Shown: piece after piece, positions 45,420-53,383 of the stretch
How the letters are laid out: the number at the start of each line of letters is the position of its first letter
Position numbering within the stretch: position 1 is the stretch's first letter
Source of the DNA: Natrinema saccharevitans
GTDB lineage: Archaea; Halobacteriota; Halobacteria; Halobacteriales; Natrialbaceae
DNA length: 64,000 nucleotides
Reading direction: 5' to 3'
Assembly (NCBI RefSeq): GCF_001953745.1
Contig: NZ_LWLN01000001.1
Location: 2,666,001-2,730,000, forward strand
The notes under the pieces: model-generated
Databases searched by the model: none
Seen by the model: only the letters and a program-made list of their open reading frames with translations
Told to the model about the DNA's origin: nothing
Program-made: the position numbers and the translations under genes

Positions 45420-46150
45420 CGAGGACGCTCCGGGACGCGATCTACGCCGTTCGGAAGGCCCGGCTCGGCCTCGAGCGCCGCCGGCTCGATTACGGCCGGG
45501 AGACGCGCGAGCGGGCCGACCGGCTGGCCGACGTGCTCCCGGCCTCGGCCGACGAACTCCGCGGATACGAACGCGAGTACGACGACCTCGAGTGGTTCCA
45601 CGACAGCTACGCCGACCGCGTCGACGAGATTCACGAGGCCGGCGTCGCGACCGACACGACCCACTGGCGCGACGGGGTGACGCTGTACGTCGTCTGTCGC
45701 GCGCTCGAGGTCGAGACGGCCGTCGAGACCGGCGTGCTGTTCGGCTCGTTCGACGCGCACATCCTCGCCGCAATGTGCGAGAACGGCGGCGGCACGCTGC
45801 ATTCGGTGGACCTCCCCGGCGGCCCGCCCGGCCCCTTCGAGTACGGCCACCTGATTCCCGACCGGTGTCGCGATCGGTGGGAACTGCATCGGGGTGACGC
45901 GCGGGAGGTCTTGCCCGATCTGCTCGAGCGCGTCGGCCCCGTCGATCTCTTTTTGCACGACTCGGACCACCGGCTGCCCCACATGCGCTTCGAGTACGAG
46001 ACGGCGTTGGGGCATCTCGGGTCCGGCGGGGTGCTCGCGAGTCACGACGTGCGGCTCTCCGGGCTGTTCGATCGGTTCACCGACGCGAACGGGTTGCAGT
46101 CGTGCGTGGTCTGTGATACGGGGATCGCGCGGGTTCCGTCGCGACCGTGA
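45416..46150 (+). CDS. Class I SAM-dependent methyltransferase-like protein
   Basis: A 244-residue protein starting at GTG 45416, which overlaps the AlkP-like stop (GTGA). The N-terminal 60 residues are helical. AVETGVLFGSFDAHILAAM and GTLHSVDLPGG give the glycine-loop and acidic residue of a Rossmann methyltransferase; DLFLHDSDHRLPHMRFEYETAL and GVLASHDVRLSG resemble the family-8 (cephalosporin hydroxylase-like/MTase_24) domains. The acceptor is unknown; coupling to the AlkP-like gene suggests glycan or lipid modification. Confidence 0.7.
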   Translation: MTRTLRDAIYAVRKARLGLERRRLDYGRETRERADRLADVLPASADELRGYEREYDDLEWFHDSYADRVDEIHEAGVATDTTHWRDGVTLYVVCRALEVETAVETGVLFGSFDAHILAAMCENGGGTLHSVDLPGGPPGPFEYGHLIPDRCRDRWELHRGDAREVLPDLLERVGPVDLFLHDSDHRLPHMRFEYETALGHLGSGGVLASHDVRLSGLFDRFTDANGLQSCVVCDTGIARVPSRP

Positions 46151-46214
46151 CGGAGTGACCGAGTCGCCGTTCACAGCCGTCAGTGCGGTGCGAGTGTCTC
46201 AGTCGGTCCCGTAA

Positions 46215-46300
46215 CTATAGTAGTCGCTGAAACGATTTACACACTGATCGCAGCGCTGTCGTGCGATCAGGTGTGCAATGACGTTCAGTGGCTACTATAG
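46215..46300. repeat. 86-bp palindromic dispersed element, copy B
   Basis: Ends are ctatagtag and ctactatag in inverted orientation; the unit is 86 bp, like copy A at 3407-3492, and matches its reverse complement at about 80 of 86 positions. It lies 64 bp after the methyltransferase gene, at the left edge of the accessory island. The rest of this 352-bp gap, up to the antitoxin gene, has no gene I can support. Confidence 0.85.
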
Positions 46301-46502
46301 ATATCGAGGCGACGCTTGAGGACGACACGCGTACCGAACGTCCGAACGATCGTCCCGATCCGGATAAACGCGAGAAGGTCGATCTCTGCCGCCGCGGGAG
46401 TCCGTCGAGGAACAGGAGCGGCCTGACACCGACGACCAACGAGTGGAGTCGCTCATGTACACCCACATGTTATTTATGTCGGTCGAGAACCACACGTCAC
46501 CC

Positions 46503-46745
46503 ATGACGCCGGAGATAGAGGAAGAGACGACAGTCAGTGCACGCGGCGGTGTCACGATTCCGTCCCTCGTTCGGGACCAGCTCGGCATCGAGGAAGGGGA
46601 CAAACTCCGCTGGCATCTCGACGACGACGGCGATCTACAGATCGAGGTCGTTCACCAGCGAGAGGGCGTCTTCGACGACGTCGAACCGATCGACATGGGG
46701 GAGACGAACGCCGTCGACGCCAAAGAGGAGTTCGGGATCGAATGA
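46503..46745 (+). CDS. AbrB/SpoVT-type antitoxin
   Basis: An 80-residue swapped-hairpin AbrB protein: TTVSARGGVTIPSLVRDQLGIEEGDKLRWHLDDDGDLQIEVV is the DNA-binding fold, followed by an acidic tail that would cover the toxin. ATG 46503 is preferred over the in-frame ATG at 46443 because it starts the conserved fold and has a TATA-like gttatttatg (46468-46477) at leaderless spacing. It overlaps the PIN gene's ATG (ATGA), the usual VapBC layout, and likely represses its own promoter. Confidence 0.85.
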   Translation: MTPEIEEETTVSARGGVTIPSLVRDQLGIEEGDKLRWHLDDDGDLQIEVVHQREGVFDDVEPIDMGETNAVDAKEEFGIE

Positions 46746-47167
46746 CGGCGGCCGTCGATACGAGCGTTCTCTTCGCCCATCGAAGCGCGCACGACGAGTT
46801 TCACGAACGGGCCACGGAGATCATCGCAGGGGTAGATCACGGGAAGTTACCGGAACTCCACATCACGGAGCACGTCCTCGCCGAGACGCTGAACCTCCTC
46901 CTCAACAAGGGGACCCACCGGAAGGCGACGCAGACGATGGATCTCCTCATCGAAGGGAGCCACTTTCGACTTCTACACACCCCGAAAACGGACTTCAATT
47001 CCACGCAGGCCCTCTTTCGCCGTCATCCGCATCTCTCCTTCGTCGACGCGTCGATCGTCGCGTACATGCAGCGAACGGGGATCGAGTATCTCTACTCGTT
47101 CGACGACGACTTCGACTCGGTAGACGGCGTGACGCGAGCGAATTCCGCCGTCGATCCGCGGTCGTAG
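46742..47167 (+). CDS. PIN-domain toxin (VapC-like)
   Basis: A 141-residue PIN nuclease with the acidic quartet AVDTSVLF (D6), ITEHVLAETLN (E48), SFVDASIVAYM (D102) and DDDFDSVDG (D121-123). The length is normal for VapC. It follows the AbrB antitoxin with ATGA overlap, so translation is coupled. It would cut RNA; the target is unknown. The C-terminal 15 residues are polar and variable. Confidence 0.85.
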   Translation: MTAAVDTSVLFAHRSAHDEFHERATEIIAGVDHGKLPELHITEHVLAETLNLLLNKGTHRKATQTMDLLIEGSHFRLLHTPKTDFNSTQALFRRHPHLSFVDASIVAYMQRTGIEYLYSFDDDFDSVDGVTRANSAVDPRS

Positions 47168-47220
47168 TCGGCCCGTCTCGGCTTCGCCGTCGATGCCGGC
47201 CGTCACGGCGATCGCGTCGA

Positions 47221-47748
47221 TCACTTGCCCGACCGGAATTCGGCCGGCGCTCGAGGCCGCCGATCGGGTTCTGTCCCACCGGGCGTCGGTGGTCGATACA
47301 GGTCGAGTCGATCCCCCGATAGCGCGCCGTCGGTTATCTGCTCGGTTTTTTCTCGAGCGACCCCGTCGATCGGCTCGAGCCGGCGTTCGTAGAGCCCCGC
47401 GAGGCGTTCGGCGCGCTGGAGCAACAGCGCGCGCCCGGCGTCGGTGAGCCGGTAGGTGACCCCCTGATCGTCGCGTTTCGAGAGCAGGCCGCGCCCGACG
47501 AGCGCGCGCAGGTTGGGCTCGAGTCGGGCGCGGCTCACTGCCGGATACCAGTGCTCGAGGGTCCACGCGATCCCCGACGGGTAGCAGGACTTGCCGTCGC
47601 GCTCGCGGCGGGCGACCGCCTCGAGGCAGTCGCGCTGGAAGCCGGTGAGTTCGATCCACGCGCGCCGGCCGTCTTTTGACGGGTAGTCGGCTGCTGATGC
47701 GTCCGCTCGAGCGGGAGGTTCAAGGTCCCGCGAGTCGTGATCCGACAT
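47221..47748 (-). CDS. Winged-helix DNA-binding protein
   Basis: A 175-residue protein with a single winged helix at about 35-110 (LTGFQRDCLEAVARRERDGKSCYPSGIAWTLEHWYP and LRALVGRGLLSKRDDQGVTYRLTDAGRALL), resembling PadR/phage-type regulators. The C-terminal 60 residues are R/P-rich and probably disordered. ATG 47748 gives the first sensible N-terminus; an A+T-rich stretch (gtattataattaccc, 47873-47887) upstream is a good TATA region. It stands beside phiH1-repressor-like genes, suggesting an inserted virus or plasmid segment. Confidence 0.65.
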   Translation of the reverse strand: MSDHDSRDLEPPARADASAADYPSKDGRRAWIELTGFQRDCLEAVARRERDGKSCYPSGIAWTLEHWYPAVSRARLEPNLRALVGRGLLSKRDDQGVTYRLTDAGRALLLQRAERLAGLYERRLEPIDGVAREKTEQITDGALSGDRLDLYRPPTPGGTEPDRRPRAPAEFRSGK

Positions 47749-47973
47749 GGCTTTCGGGTGGGTTACGGAAGCCACGCGGACCGGTGGTAGGGACACCGGG
47801 TCCGCATTTTCGAGGACCGAATCGGGCAGCGGTGGGTCCGTCTGGCCTCCATCTTCCACTAACAAGCGGAAGGGTATTATAATTACCCCATATGGGTCCA
47901 TCAAGGACTCAAATAGTGGCCATCACTTGCATGCCACCAGAAGTTATCATAGGAAAGCGAGACTACCGATTGA

Positions 47974-48246
47974 ATGCGTCCGCTGGTTTCATGGATGACA
48001 AAGTCTGATCCTGCAATTCTCGAGGTCTTCGAGGAAGCAGGGATTGCGATCCCGCCAGCGGTTGCAGAATACAATTTGGTAGGGATCTCGAAATCCACAG
48101 TAAAAAGACGTCTTCCGGTGTTAGTGGACCACGGCTTACTGGAGAAAGTCGACGATGACCGGGGCTATTACCGGATTACGGATCGCGGCCGTGCTTATCT
48201 CAAGGGCGAACTCGACGCCGAGGACTTAGAACCGAGTGAAGACTGA
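47974..48246 (+). CDS. phiH1 repressor-like winged-helix protein
   Basis: A 90-residue protein. WMTKSDPAILEVFEEAG followed by KSTVKRRLPVLVDHGLLEKVDDDRGYYRITDRGRAYLKGEL is the pattern of the small repressors related to the halovirus phiH1 repressor. Base composition is lower in GC than the surrounding genes. A truncated second copy follows 29 bp downstream. ATG 47974 gives the usual MRxxxxWMT start. It could control the neighbouring island genes. Confidence 0.75.
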   Translation: MRPLVSWMTKSDPAILEVFEEAGIAIPPAVAEYNLVGISKSTVKRRLPVLVDHGLLEKVDDDRGYYRITDRGRAYLKGELDAEDLEPSED

Positions 48247-48275
48247 GTAGCGGTGATCCGGTGACTGGATACAGA

Positions 48276-48370
48276 ATGCGACGGCCACGGGTGGACTGGA
48301 TGACGCGGGCCGACGATGCGATCCTCGAGTTCCTGCTCAACGAGGGGAACCGGCCTCTCGTCGCGAATTT
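48276..48370 (+). pseudogene. Truncated phiH1 repressor-like gene
   Basis: From ATG 48276 the frame reads MRRPRVDWMTRADDAILEFLLNEGNRPLVAN, a good N-terminus of the same repressor family as the gene just upstream. After about codon 31 the resemblance stops at the point where base composition drops and the stop codon of the opposite-strand PIN-like gene begins (48374). The rest of the domain is missing, so it is a fragment, probably cut by insertion or deletion when the low-GC unit arrived. Confidence 0.65.
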
Positions 48371-48373
48371 TTC

Positions 48374-49033
48374 TCACGAACGAACTGCAAGGGAAACGAC
48401 GTCCTCAAGCGCGGTTTGGCCAAGTATGAGTTCTCGATATCCTTCGTCAACCAGATCACGAGGATTGACTGTTGCTAGTTCCGTAATCTCTCCTCTTTGC
48501 TCAACGACATCGTGTGCGTCAAGACAAATCCGACGGTCATCCCAAGGAATCTCAGAGAGTGCTTCATCGATTTCGGAGTAATCGTTTTCACGACTCCAAA
48601 TTTCGGTTCTTGCTAGCAGCCACTGCCGGTTTTCGATGGCATTCTGTTCGATGTCACGTGCAAGTTCTCTGAGTCGCTTAATCAGCTCTTCCAACTGAAT
48701 GAAATTTGTTACCTGGTTTCGGTAGAAATCGCGGAGTGACGTACTGGCGTTGTTATTTCCAACCAGGTTTTGGCGAATTTGTGAAGTATCCATGGAATCC
48801 AATTGGCCTTTGTAATCGGAGTTCTGGAGTTGGAAAATATGATCGCGAATCCCGTCCGCAATCTCCTCAGCGAGATCAGGTTCTCTGTTCAGGTATTCAT
48901 CCTCAACATGGTCGGAGATATACAACGAGAATCCGTTCTCCTCCAGATATTCTCTGCACCGGTAATGGTGTGTGTCGTCCCGAAAACAGTAGCCGAGAGC
49001 GACACCAGTATCAAGAAACGAGGCATCAGTCAT
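48374..49033 (-). CDS. PIN-like nuclease (second gene of low-GC unit)
   Basis: A 219-residue protein. SFLDTGVALGYCF (D8) and ISDHVEDEYLNREP (E44) open a PIN fold; RRICLDAHDVVEQ (D172) and LATVNPRDLVD (D193) close it, giving the full acidic set. A helical insert of about 110 residues sits between, longer than in VapC. It lies 3 bp after its partner gene, so they form an operon, in the order partner then nuclease. G+C is clearly lower than in the flanks. It is probably a toxin or defence effector; the target is unknown. Confidence 0.7.
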   Translation of the reverse strand: MTDASFLDTGVALGYCFRDDTHHYRCREYLEENGFSLYISDHVEDEYLNREPDLAEEIADGIRDHIFQLQNSDYKGQLDSMDTSQIRQNLVGNNNASTSLRDFYRNQVTNFIQLEELIKRLRELARDIEQNAIENRQWLLARTEIWSRENDYSEIDEALSEIPWDDRRICLDAHDVVEQRGEITELATVNPRDLVDEGYRELILGQTALEDVVSLAVRS

Positions 49034-49036
49034 CGA

Positions 49037-49978
49037 TTAGTGGGACCGAAGCCGTTCGATTTGTTCTTCAATGGTACGAGAGTATGCGCGTGAAACGCCG
49101 TCCAGTTCGGTGCTTCGAGAACGATTACCGAGTAGCTCTCGTCTCGTTTCCCGGACGTTGTTTGTGAAATCCGACTTCACGTCAGCTGCATCTTCCTCCC
49201 AATCAGCCAGTCGACTGTCGGAAATGTGTTGGCTGTAGTCGAATCGAAGCACTACTCTACTGAGAGCAAAAATGAAGTCGTCGAGGAATTCCGCGATTCG
49301 ACTGTATTGGACAGATTGATCAAGCATGAGTCGGACCGTGTCATCCCATCGGAGATAGAGCGCCTTCATTTCCTCATGACGCCCTTCATTTTCGGGGTAT
49401 GCCCCCACCATTGTATCAAGTTTCTGTCGAAGATACTCTTCGTTCGATTCCACCGTCTTCTCGGTTCCTCCTTCGGTAAAGTTCTCCAGACGTTGCTGGC
49501 TTCCAAGATCGATTGTGCTTAGTAGCCAGCGTAGTTCACTGTACTCCTGAATGAACCCGCTCTCAGCGTGTTCCTCATACTGATGTTGCTTAATCGCCTC
49601 AACATTCTCCCTTCCAAACTCTCGTACAGTCCACTCTACGGAGTCTGTAATCAGTTCGAAACCCTCTTTGGACACGTCAAATGCCTCTATGTCCAATGAT
49701 TTCGGGATATATTGTTGGCCATCCCAGCCCATTGCTTGAGGTGCATTATAGAACCGCCCGGAGAATTCGTGCTCATTCGTGAGTTCTCCGTACATATACC
49801 AGTAGCGGGCAAGTCCAACATCATATTCGTGTGTCTCGAGGAGCTTCCGATCCGCGACACAACAAAGTTTGAGAAACTTCGAACGAGAGATCTGATCGTC
49901 GCTCTGATTTTTTAGCTCCCGGAGCAGATGCCAGCCTAAGAACTCCGGTTCGCCGAACTCCGGTTCCTCCTCAGACAT
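49037..49978 (-). CDS. Unknown protein, weakly SocA/Panacea-like (first gene of low-GC unit)
   Basis: A 313-residue protein from ATG 49978 (an in-frame TTG at 49990 adds four residues). Residues about 14-75 (LGWHLLRELKNQSDDQISRSKFLKLCCVADRKLLETH...YWYMYGELTNEHEF) recall the N-terminal part of the SocA/Panacea antitoxin domain (DUF4065), which has a similar K-x-x-K-L-x-x-x-A-D pattern; this is a weak, by-eye match. The remainder is helical and charged, with no recognised domain. It precedes the PIN-like gene. The leader is A+T-rich (ttatgcagtcatttt around 50027-50040). A regulator or antitoxin role is inference. Confidence 0.55.
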   Translation of the reverse strand: MSEEEPEFGEPEFLGWHLLRELKNQSDDQISRSKFLKLCCVADRKLLETHEYDVGLARYWYMYGELTNEHEFSGRFYNAPQAMGWDGQQYIPKSLDIEAFDVSKEGFELITDSVEWTVREFGRENVEAIKQHQYEEHAESGFIQEYSELRWLLSTIDLGSQQRLENFTEGGTEKTVESNEEYLRQKLDTMVGAYPENEGRHEEMKALYLRWDDTVRLMLDQSVQYSRIAEFLDDFIFALSRVVLRFDYSQHISDSRLADWEEDAADVKSDFTNNVRETRRELLGNRSRSTELDGVSRAYSRTIEEQIERLRSH

Positions 49979-50162
49979 TTTATTCGTCAAGCGCTTCGAA
50001 AGGGTTACAGTTAATGTTTCCCCTATTATGCAGTCATTTTGAATAGGATCAATGAGAGTACAAAATTCAGTATAATCTACTACCGACAGACATCCCTAAG
50101 AACACTCTACCTACTTTTGTTCCTGGTTTTTGGTATCTCAGGACGCACCTGCCCGAATCGGT

Positions 50163-51215
50163 TCATTCGCACACCGGCTCAGTAAACAGATCGCCGGCCG
50201 GCGACAGCCCCGACAACGCGTCCGCGGCCAGCACCGCCGCCCCGCCGGTCCACGTCGGCCGCTCGCCCGGCCAGAACTCCTCGTCCTCGAACTGATAGCC
50301 CGTCCAGAAGACCCCCGCATCGTCGGTCCACTGGAACAGCCAGTCGTAGATCTCGCGGGCGCGATCGCGCTCGCCGACGGCGGCCAGCGAGACGACGAGC
50401 TCGCAGGACTCGGCGACGGTCACCCACGGTTCGTCCGCGACGCAGCGACAGCCCAGTCCCTCCTCGAGGTACCGATCCATCCCGGCCTCGAGGCGCTTGC
50501 GCGCCGGGTCCCCGGTCAGGACCCCACAGAGGACGGGGTAGAACCAGTCCATCGCGTAGCGGGACTTGCTCTCCCAGGTGCGGTCGAACCGGTCGGGCCG
50601 CTCGCGGATCGCCTCGCCGAGGTCGGCGCGGGCCGCGAGCCAGCGCTCGCGGGCCTCGTCGCGGCCCAGCGCGTCCGCGATCGCCGCGCCGCAGGCCAGA
50701 CTCTTGTAGAGCGAGGCACAGCCGGCGACCAGGGCGTCCTCGTAGGGCTCGCCGTCGGGCCCGACGGTCCAGTAGATCTCGCCGGTCGGGGCCTGCTGGC
50801 GGCAGGCGAACGCGAGGGCGTCCCGGACGGTCGGCCACAGTGCCTCGAGGAAGTCCCGGTCGCCGGTACAGCGGTAGTGGTGCCAGACGCCGACGGCGAC
50901 GTAGGCGCTGCGGTGGGTTTCCTTGCGGGGTTCCTCGCCGGCGTGGGCCCCGTCGTTCTCGTCGGCCTCGCCGTAGGTCGCCCACAGCGCCCCGTCGTCG
51001 TGCTGTTCGTCGGCGATCCAGCGGTACGCGCGGCGGGCGGCGTCCTCGCGGCCGGCGATCGACAGCGCCATCGCGCTCTCGACGTGATCCCACGGGTCGG
51101 CCGGCCCCTCGGGATACCAGAGGATGAGCCCGTCCGAGCGCTGGGCGCGCTCGATGTGGTCGACGGCGGGCTCGAGCCCCCAGTCGGCAAGCGACTCGAG
51201 CGTGGCGTTGCTCAC
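50163..51215 (-). CDS. Six-hairpin glycosidase-like protein
   Basis: A 350-residue protein of repeated helical hairpins with Trp/Tyr/acid-rich motifs: ILWYPEGPADPWDHVESAMALS, GALWATYGEADEND, DRTWESKSRYAMDWFYP, ESCELVVSLAAVG and FWPGERPTWTGGAAVLAAD. This is the style of (alpha/alpha)6 barrels such as GH15 glucoamylase-type enzymes. GTG 51215 overlaps the stop of the upstream methyltransferase (GTGA), so the gene is coupled to it. Glycan hydrolysis is the best guess; a prenyltransferase-like fold is an alternative. The 3' end borders the island. Confidence 0.65.
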   Translation of the reverse strand: MSNATLESLADWGLEPAVDHIERAQRSDGLILWYPEGPADPWDHVESAMALSIAGREDAARRAYRWIADEQHDDGALWATYGEADENDGAHAGEEPRKETHRSAYVAVGVWHHYRCTGDRDFLEALWPTVRDALAFACRQQAPTGEIYWTVGPDGEPYEDALVAGCASLYKSLACGAAIADALGRDEARERWLAARADLGEAIRERPDRFDRTWESKSRYAMDWFYPVLCGVLTGDPARKRLEAGMDRYLEEGLGCRCVADEPWVTVAESCELVVSLAAVGERDRAREIYDWLFQWTDDAGVFWTGYQFEDEEFWPGERPTWTGGAAVLAADALSGLSPAGDLFTEPVCE

Positions 51216-51934
51216 GCCGATCCCTCCAGTTCGAAGTAGTAGACGACGCTCTTGCCCAGCGCGGGGTCGAGCCCGCGCTCGAGCAGCCGCACGGGTCGGG
51301 GCGACTCGAGGACGTCCCACTCGAGGAACCGATCGTAGGCCCGCAGGGGAAGGGGCGCGTCACCCCGTTGGTCGCGGTCCCACCAGAGGCACTTCAGCCA
51401 CCAGTAGGGGGCGTGCAGGGCGTGGGCGAAGTGGCCGTCGACCCGCTCGAAGCCGCGGCGTTCGATCGCCGCCTGCAGTTCCTCGCGGTCGAAGATCCGA
51501 ACGTGGCCGCCCTCGACCTCGTGGTACTCGTCGGAGAGGGCCCAGCAGACCCGCTCGGGGCCGGCCCGCGGGACGCTGACCGCCAGCGTCCCGCCCGGCG
51601 CACAGACCCGCCGGAGTTCGTCGAGGGCCGTCTCGTAATCGGGGATGTGTTCGAGGACTTCGGTACAGCAGACGACGTCGAACGCGCCGTCTTCGAAGGG
51701 CAGCCGGAGCGCGTCGCCCGACAGGAACGTGACCGGCACGTCCGACTCGGGCGCGATGTACTCCGCGTGATCGTCGCGGGCCGCCTCGAGGTTCGCCCGC
51801 TCGAGGTCGAGCCCGACGACTTCGCCGACGTTCTCGAGGGCGGCGGCGTTGACGTGGCGGCCCTCACCGCAGCCGACGTCGAGGACCCGTATCCCGGGGG
51901 TCAGCGTCAGCCGATCGAAGTCGATCGTCTCCAT
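51212..51934 (-). CDS. Class I SAM-dependent methyltransferase
   Basis: A 240-residue enzyme. Motif I RVLDVGCGEGRHVNAA near residue 17, motif II VGLDLE, then LSGDALRLPFEDGAFDVVCCTEVLEHI (post-I and motif IV) and the GGTLAVSVP strand are intact. The C-terminal WWLKCLWWDRDQRGD part is a membrane-associated or substrate-binding region. ATG 51934 is preferred; GTG 51943 would overlap the GT4 stop by 8 bp. It lies between the GT4 and the glycosidase gene and is translationally linked to both; it probably methylates the glycan they build. Confidence 0.85.
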   Translation of the reverse strand: METIDFDRLTLTPGIRVLDVGCGEGRHVNAAALENVGEVVGLDLERANLEAARDDHAEYIAPESDVPVTFLSGDALRLPFEDGAFDVVCCTEVLEHIPDYETALDELRRVCAPGGTLAVSVPRAGPERVCWALSDEYHEVEGGHVRIFDREELQAAIERRGFERVDGHFAHALHAPYWWLKCLWWDRDQRGDAPLPLRAYDRFLEWDVLESPRPVRLLERGLDPALGKSVVYYFELEGSA

Positions 51935-51935
51935 C

Positions 51936-53297
51936 TCAGACACCTCCCGACCGGCTCTCGATGGCGGCCCGATACTCCCGGACCGTCTCGCGGGCGGCCC
52001 GTTCCCAGTCGAACTCCTCGACGATGCGGTCCCGGCCGCGTTGGCCGAGTTCGCGGCGGCGCTGGTCGTCGGTCAGCAGGTCTCGGACGGCGTCGGCGAT
52101 GGCGTCGGCATCGCCCGGTTCGACGAGGACGCCCGCGTCGCCGACCACTTCGGGGAGGCCGCCGCCGGTGGTGGCGACCACCGGGACGCCACAGGCCAGC
52201 GCCTCGCCGGCGGGGAGGCCGAAGCCCTCGTAGATCGAGGGGACCACGGCGACGTCGGCGGTGCCGTAGAGTTCGACCATCCGCTCGTAGCTGATCTCGC
52301 TGTGGGTCTCGATCGCGTCTCCGATCCCCAGTTCCGAGACCAGCCGGTCGCAGTCGCCGCCCTCGTCGAACTCGCCGACGACGACGAGTTCGGCGTCGAT
52401 CGACTCCCGGACGGTCGCGAACCCCTCGAGCAAGTGTCGGGCACCCTTCAGCGGAACGTCGGCGCTGACGGTCGTCATCACGCGCGGGCGGTCGTGGTCG
52501 CGGTCGATGGGACGAAACAGGTCGGTGTCGATCCCGTTGTGGACGACCCGGATCGAGTCGGGGTCGGCCCCGAAGTCGGTGACGGTGCGGTGTTTGGCCG
52601 ACTCCGAGACGGTCAGGACGTGGGGCAACCCCTGAATGACTTCGCGTTGCATCCGCAGGAACCGGTACCACCGTCGGGTCAGGAGCCGCTCCGTCCAGTC
52701 GTCTGCGGCGGCCAGCGCGGCGTCGCGGTCGACGGTGATCGGGTGATGGACCGTCGCTACGACGGGATGGCCGCGCTCGCGAAGCGTCCGGAGGCCGTGA
52801 CACAGCGACTGGTTGTCGTGGATCACGTCGTAGTCGGGGTCGTGGTTCTCGAAGTAGTCGACGACCCGGCGGCCGAAGGCGTAGGGATCGGGAAAGCCGC
52901 CGGTGAGCGCGCTCAGCCACTCGTAGAGCGCAAGCGGATCCCGCAGATAGGACGGTTCGAACTGCCCCAGCCGGTCGAGTTCGTCGACCACGTTCTCGCC
53001 GGGGAGTTTCACCAGTCCGACGTCGTCGTCGAGGTCGGGGTACGGTTTGCCCGAGACGACGTCGACGGAGTGGCCCAGATCGGTCAGCGCTCGACTCAGG
53101 TACTTGACGTAGACCCCCTGTCCCCCGGAGTAGGGGTTCGAGCGGTAGCTCAACAGACAGACGTCGAGCTGTCCGTCGGGCCGCTTCGCCTCTGCCGACG
53201 GCTCCGCCGTCGCTGCCGTGGCAGTCGACTCCCCCGTCGACGCGGCCGACGTACTGATACTCCCCCGGAGAAGCCGTCTGAGCGTACCCATCACCAT
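51936..53297 (-). CDS. GT4-family glycosyltransferase
   Basis: A 453-residue GT-B enzyme. After an Ala/Thr-rich N-terminus (about 10-40), LLSYRSNPYSGGQGVYVKYLSRALTDLGHSVDVVSG opens the acceptor domain. The C-terminal donor domain has VVPSIYEGFGLPAGEALACGVPVVATTGGGLPE, with the E-x7-E retaining signature (EGFGLPAGE), near residue 365. The acceptor and sugar cannot be read. It leads a three-gene cluster (GT4, methyltransferase, six-hairpin protein), suggesting assembly of a methylated surface or storage glycan. Confidence 0.92.
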   Translation of the reverse strand: MVMGTLRRLLRGSISTSAASTGESTATAATAEPSAEAKRPDGQLDVCLLSYRSNPYSGGQGVYVKYLSRALTDLGHSVDVVSGKPYPDLDDDVGLVKLPGENVVDELDRLGQFEPSYLRDPLALYEWLSALTGGFPDPYAFGRRVVDYFENHDPDYDVIHDNQSLCHGLRTLRERGHPVVATVHHPITVDRDAALAAADDWTERLLTRRWYRFLRMQREVIQGLPHVLTVSESAKHRTVTDFGADPDSIRVVHNGIDTDLFRPIDRDHDRPRVMTTVSADVPLKGARHLLEGFATVRESIDAELVVVGEFDEGGDCDRLVSELGIGDAIETHSEISYERMVELYGTADVAVVPSIYEGFGLPAGEALACGVPVVATTGGGLPEVVGDAGVLVEPGDADAIADAVRDLLTDDQRRRELGQRGRDRIVEEFDWERAARETVREYRAAIESRSGGV

Positions 53298-53383
53298 CGC
53301 AGTCTATCCGCCATGTGTGGGCACTCCCCCATAAACCTCCCGCTCGTGTACTGTTTCTCGAAGGTGTTTCGTCGCGGGTTGCG

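Noticed and set aside
46288..46506. A 72-codon frame starting inside the 86-bp element
   Set aside because: It begins in the palindrome and runs through promoter-like sequence; composition is not typical and no family was recognised.
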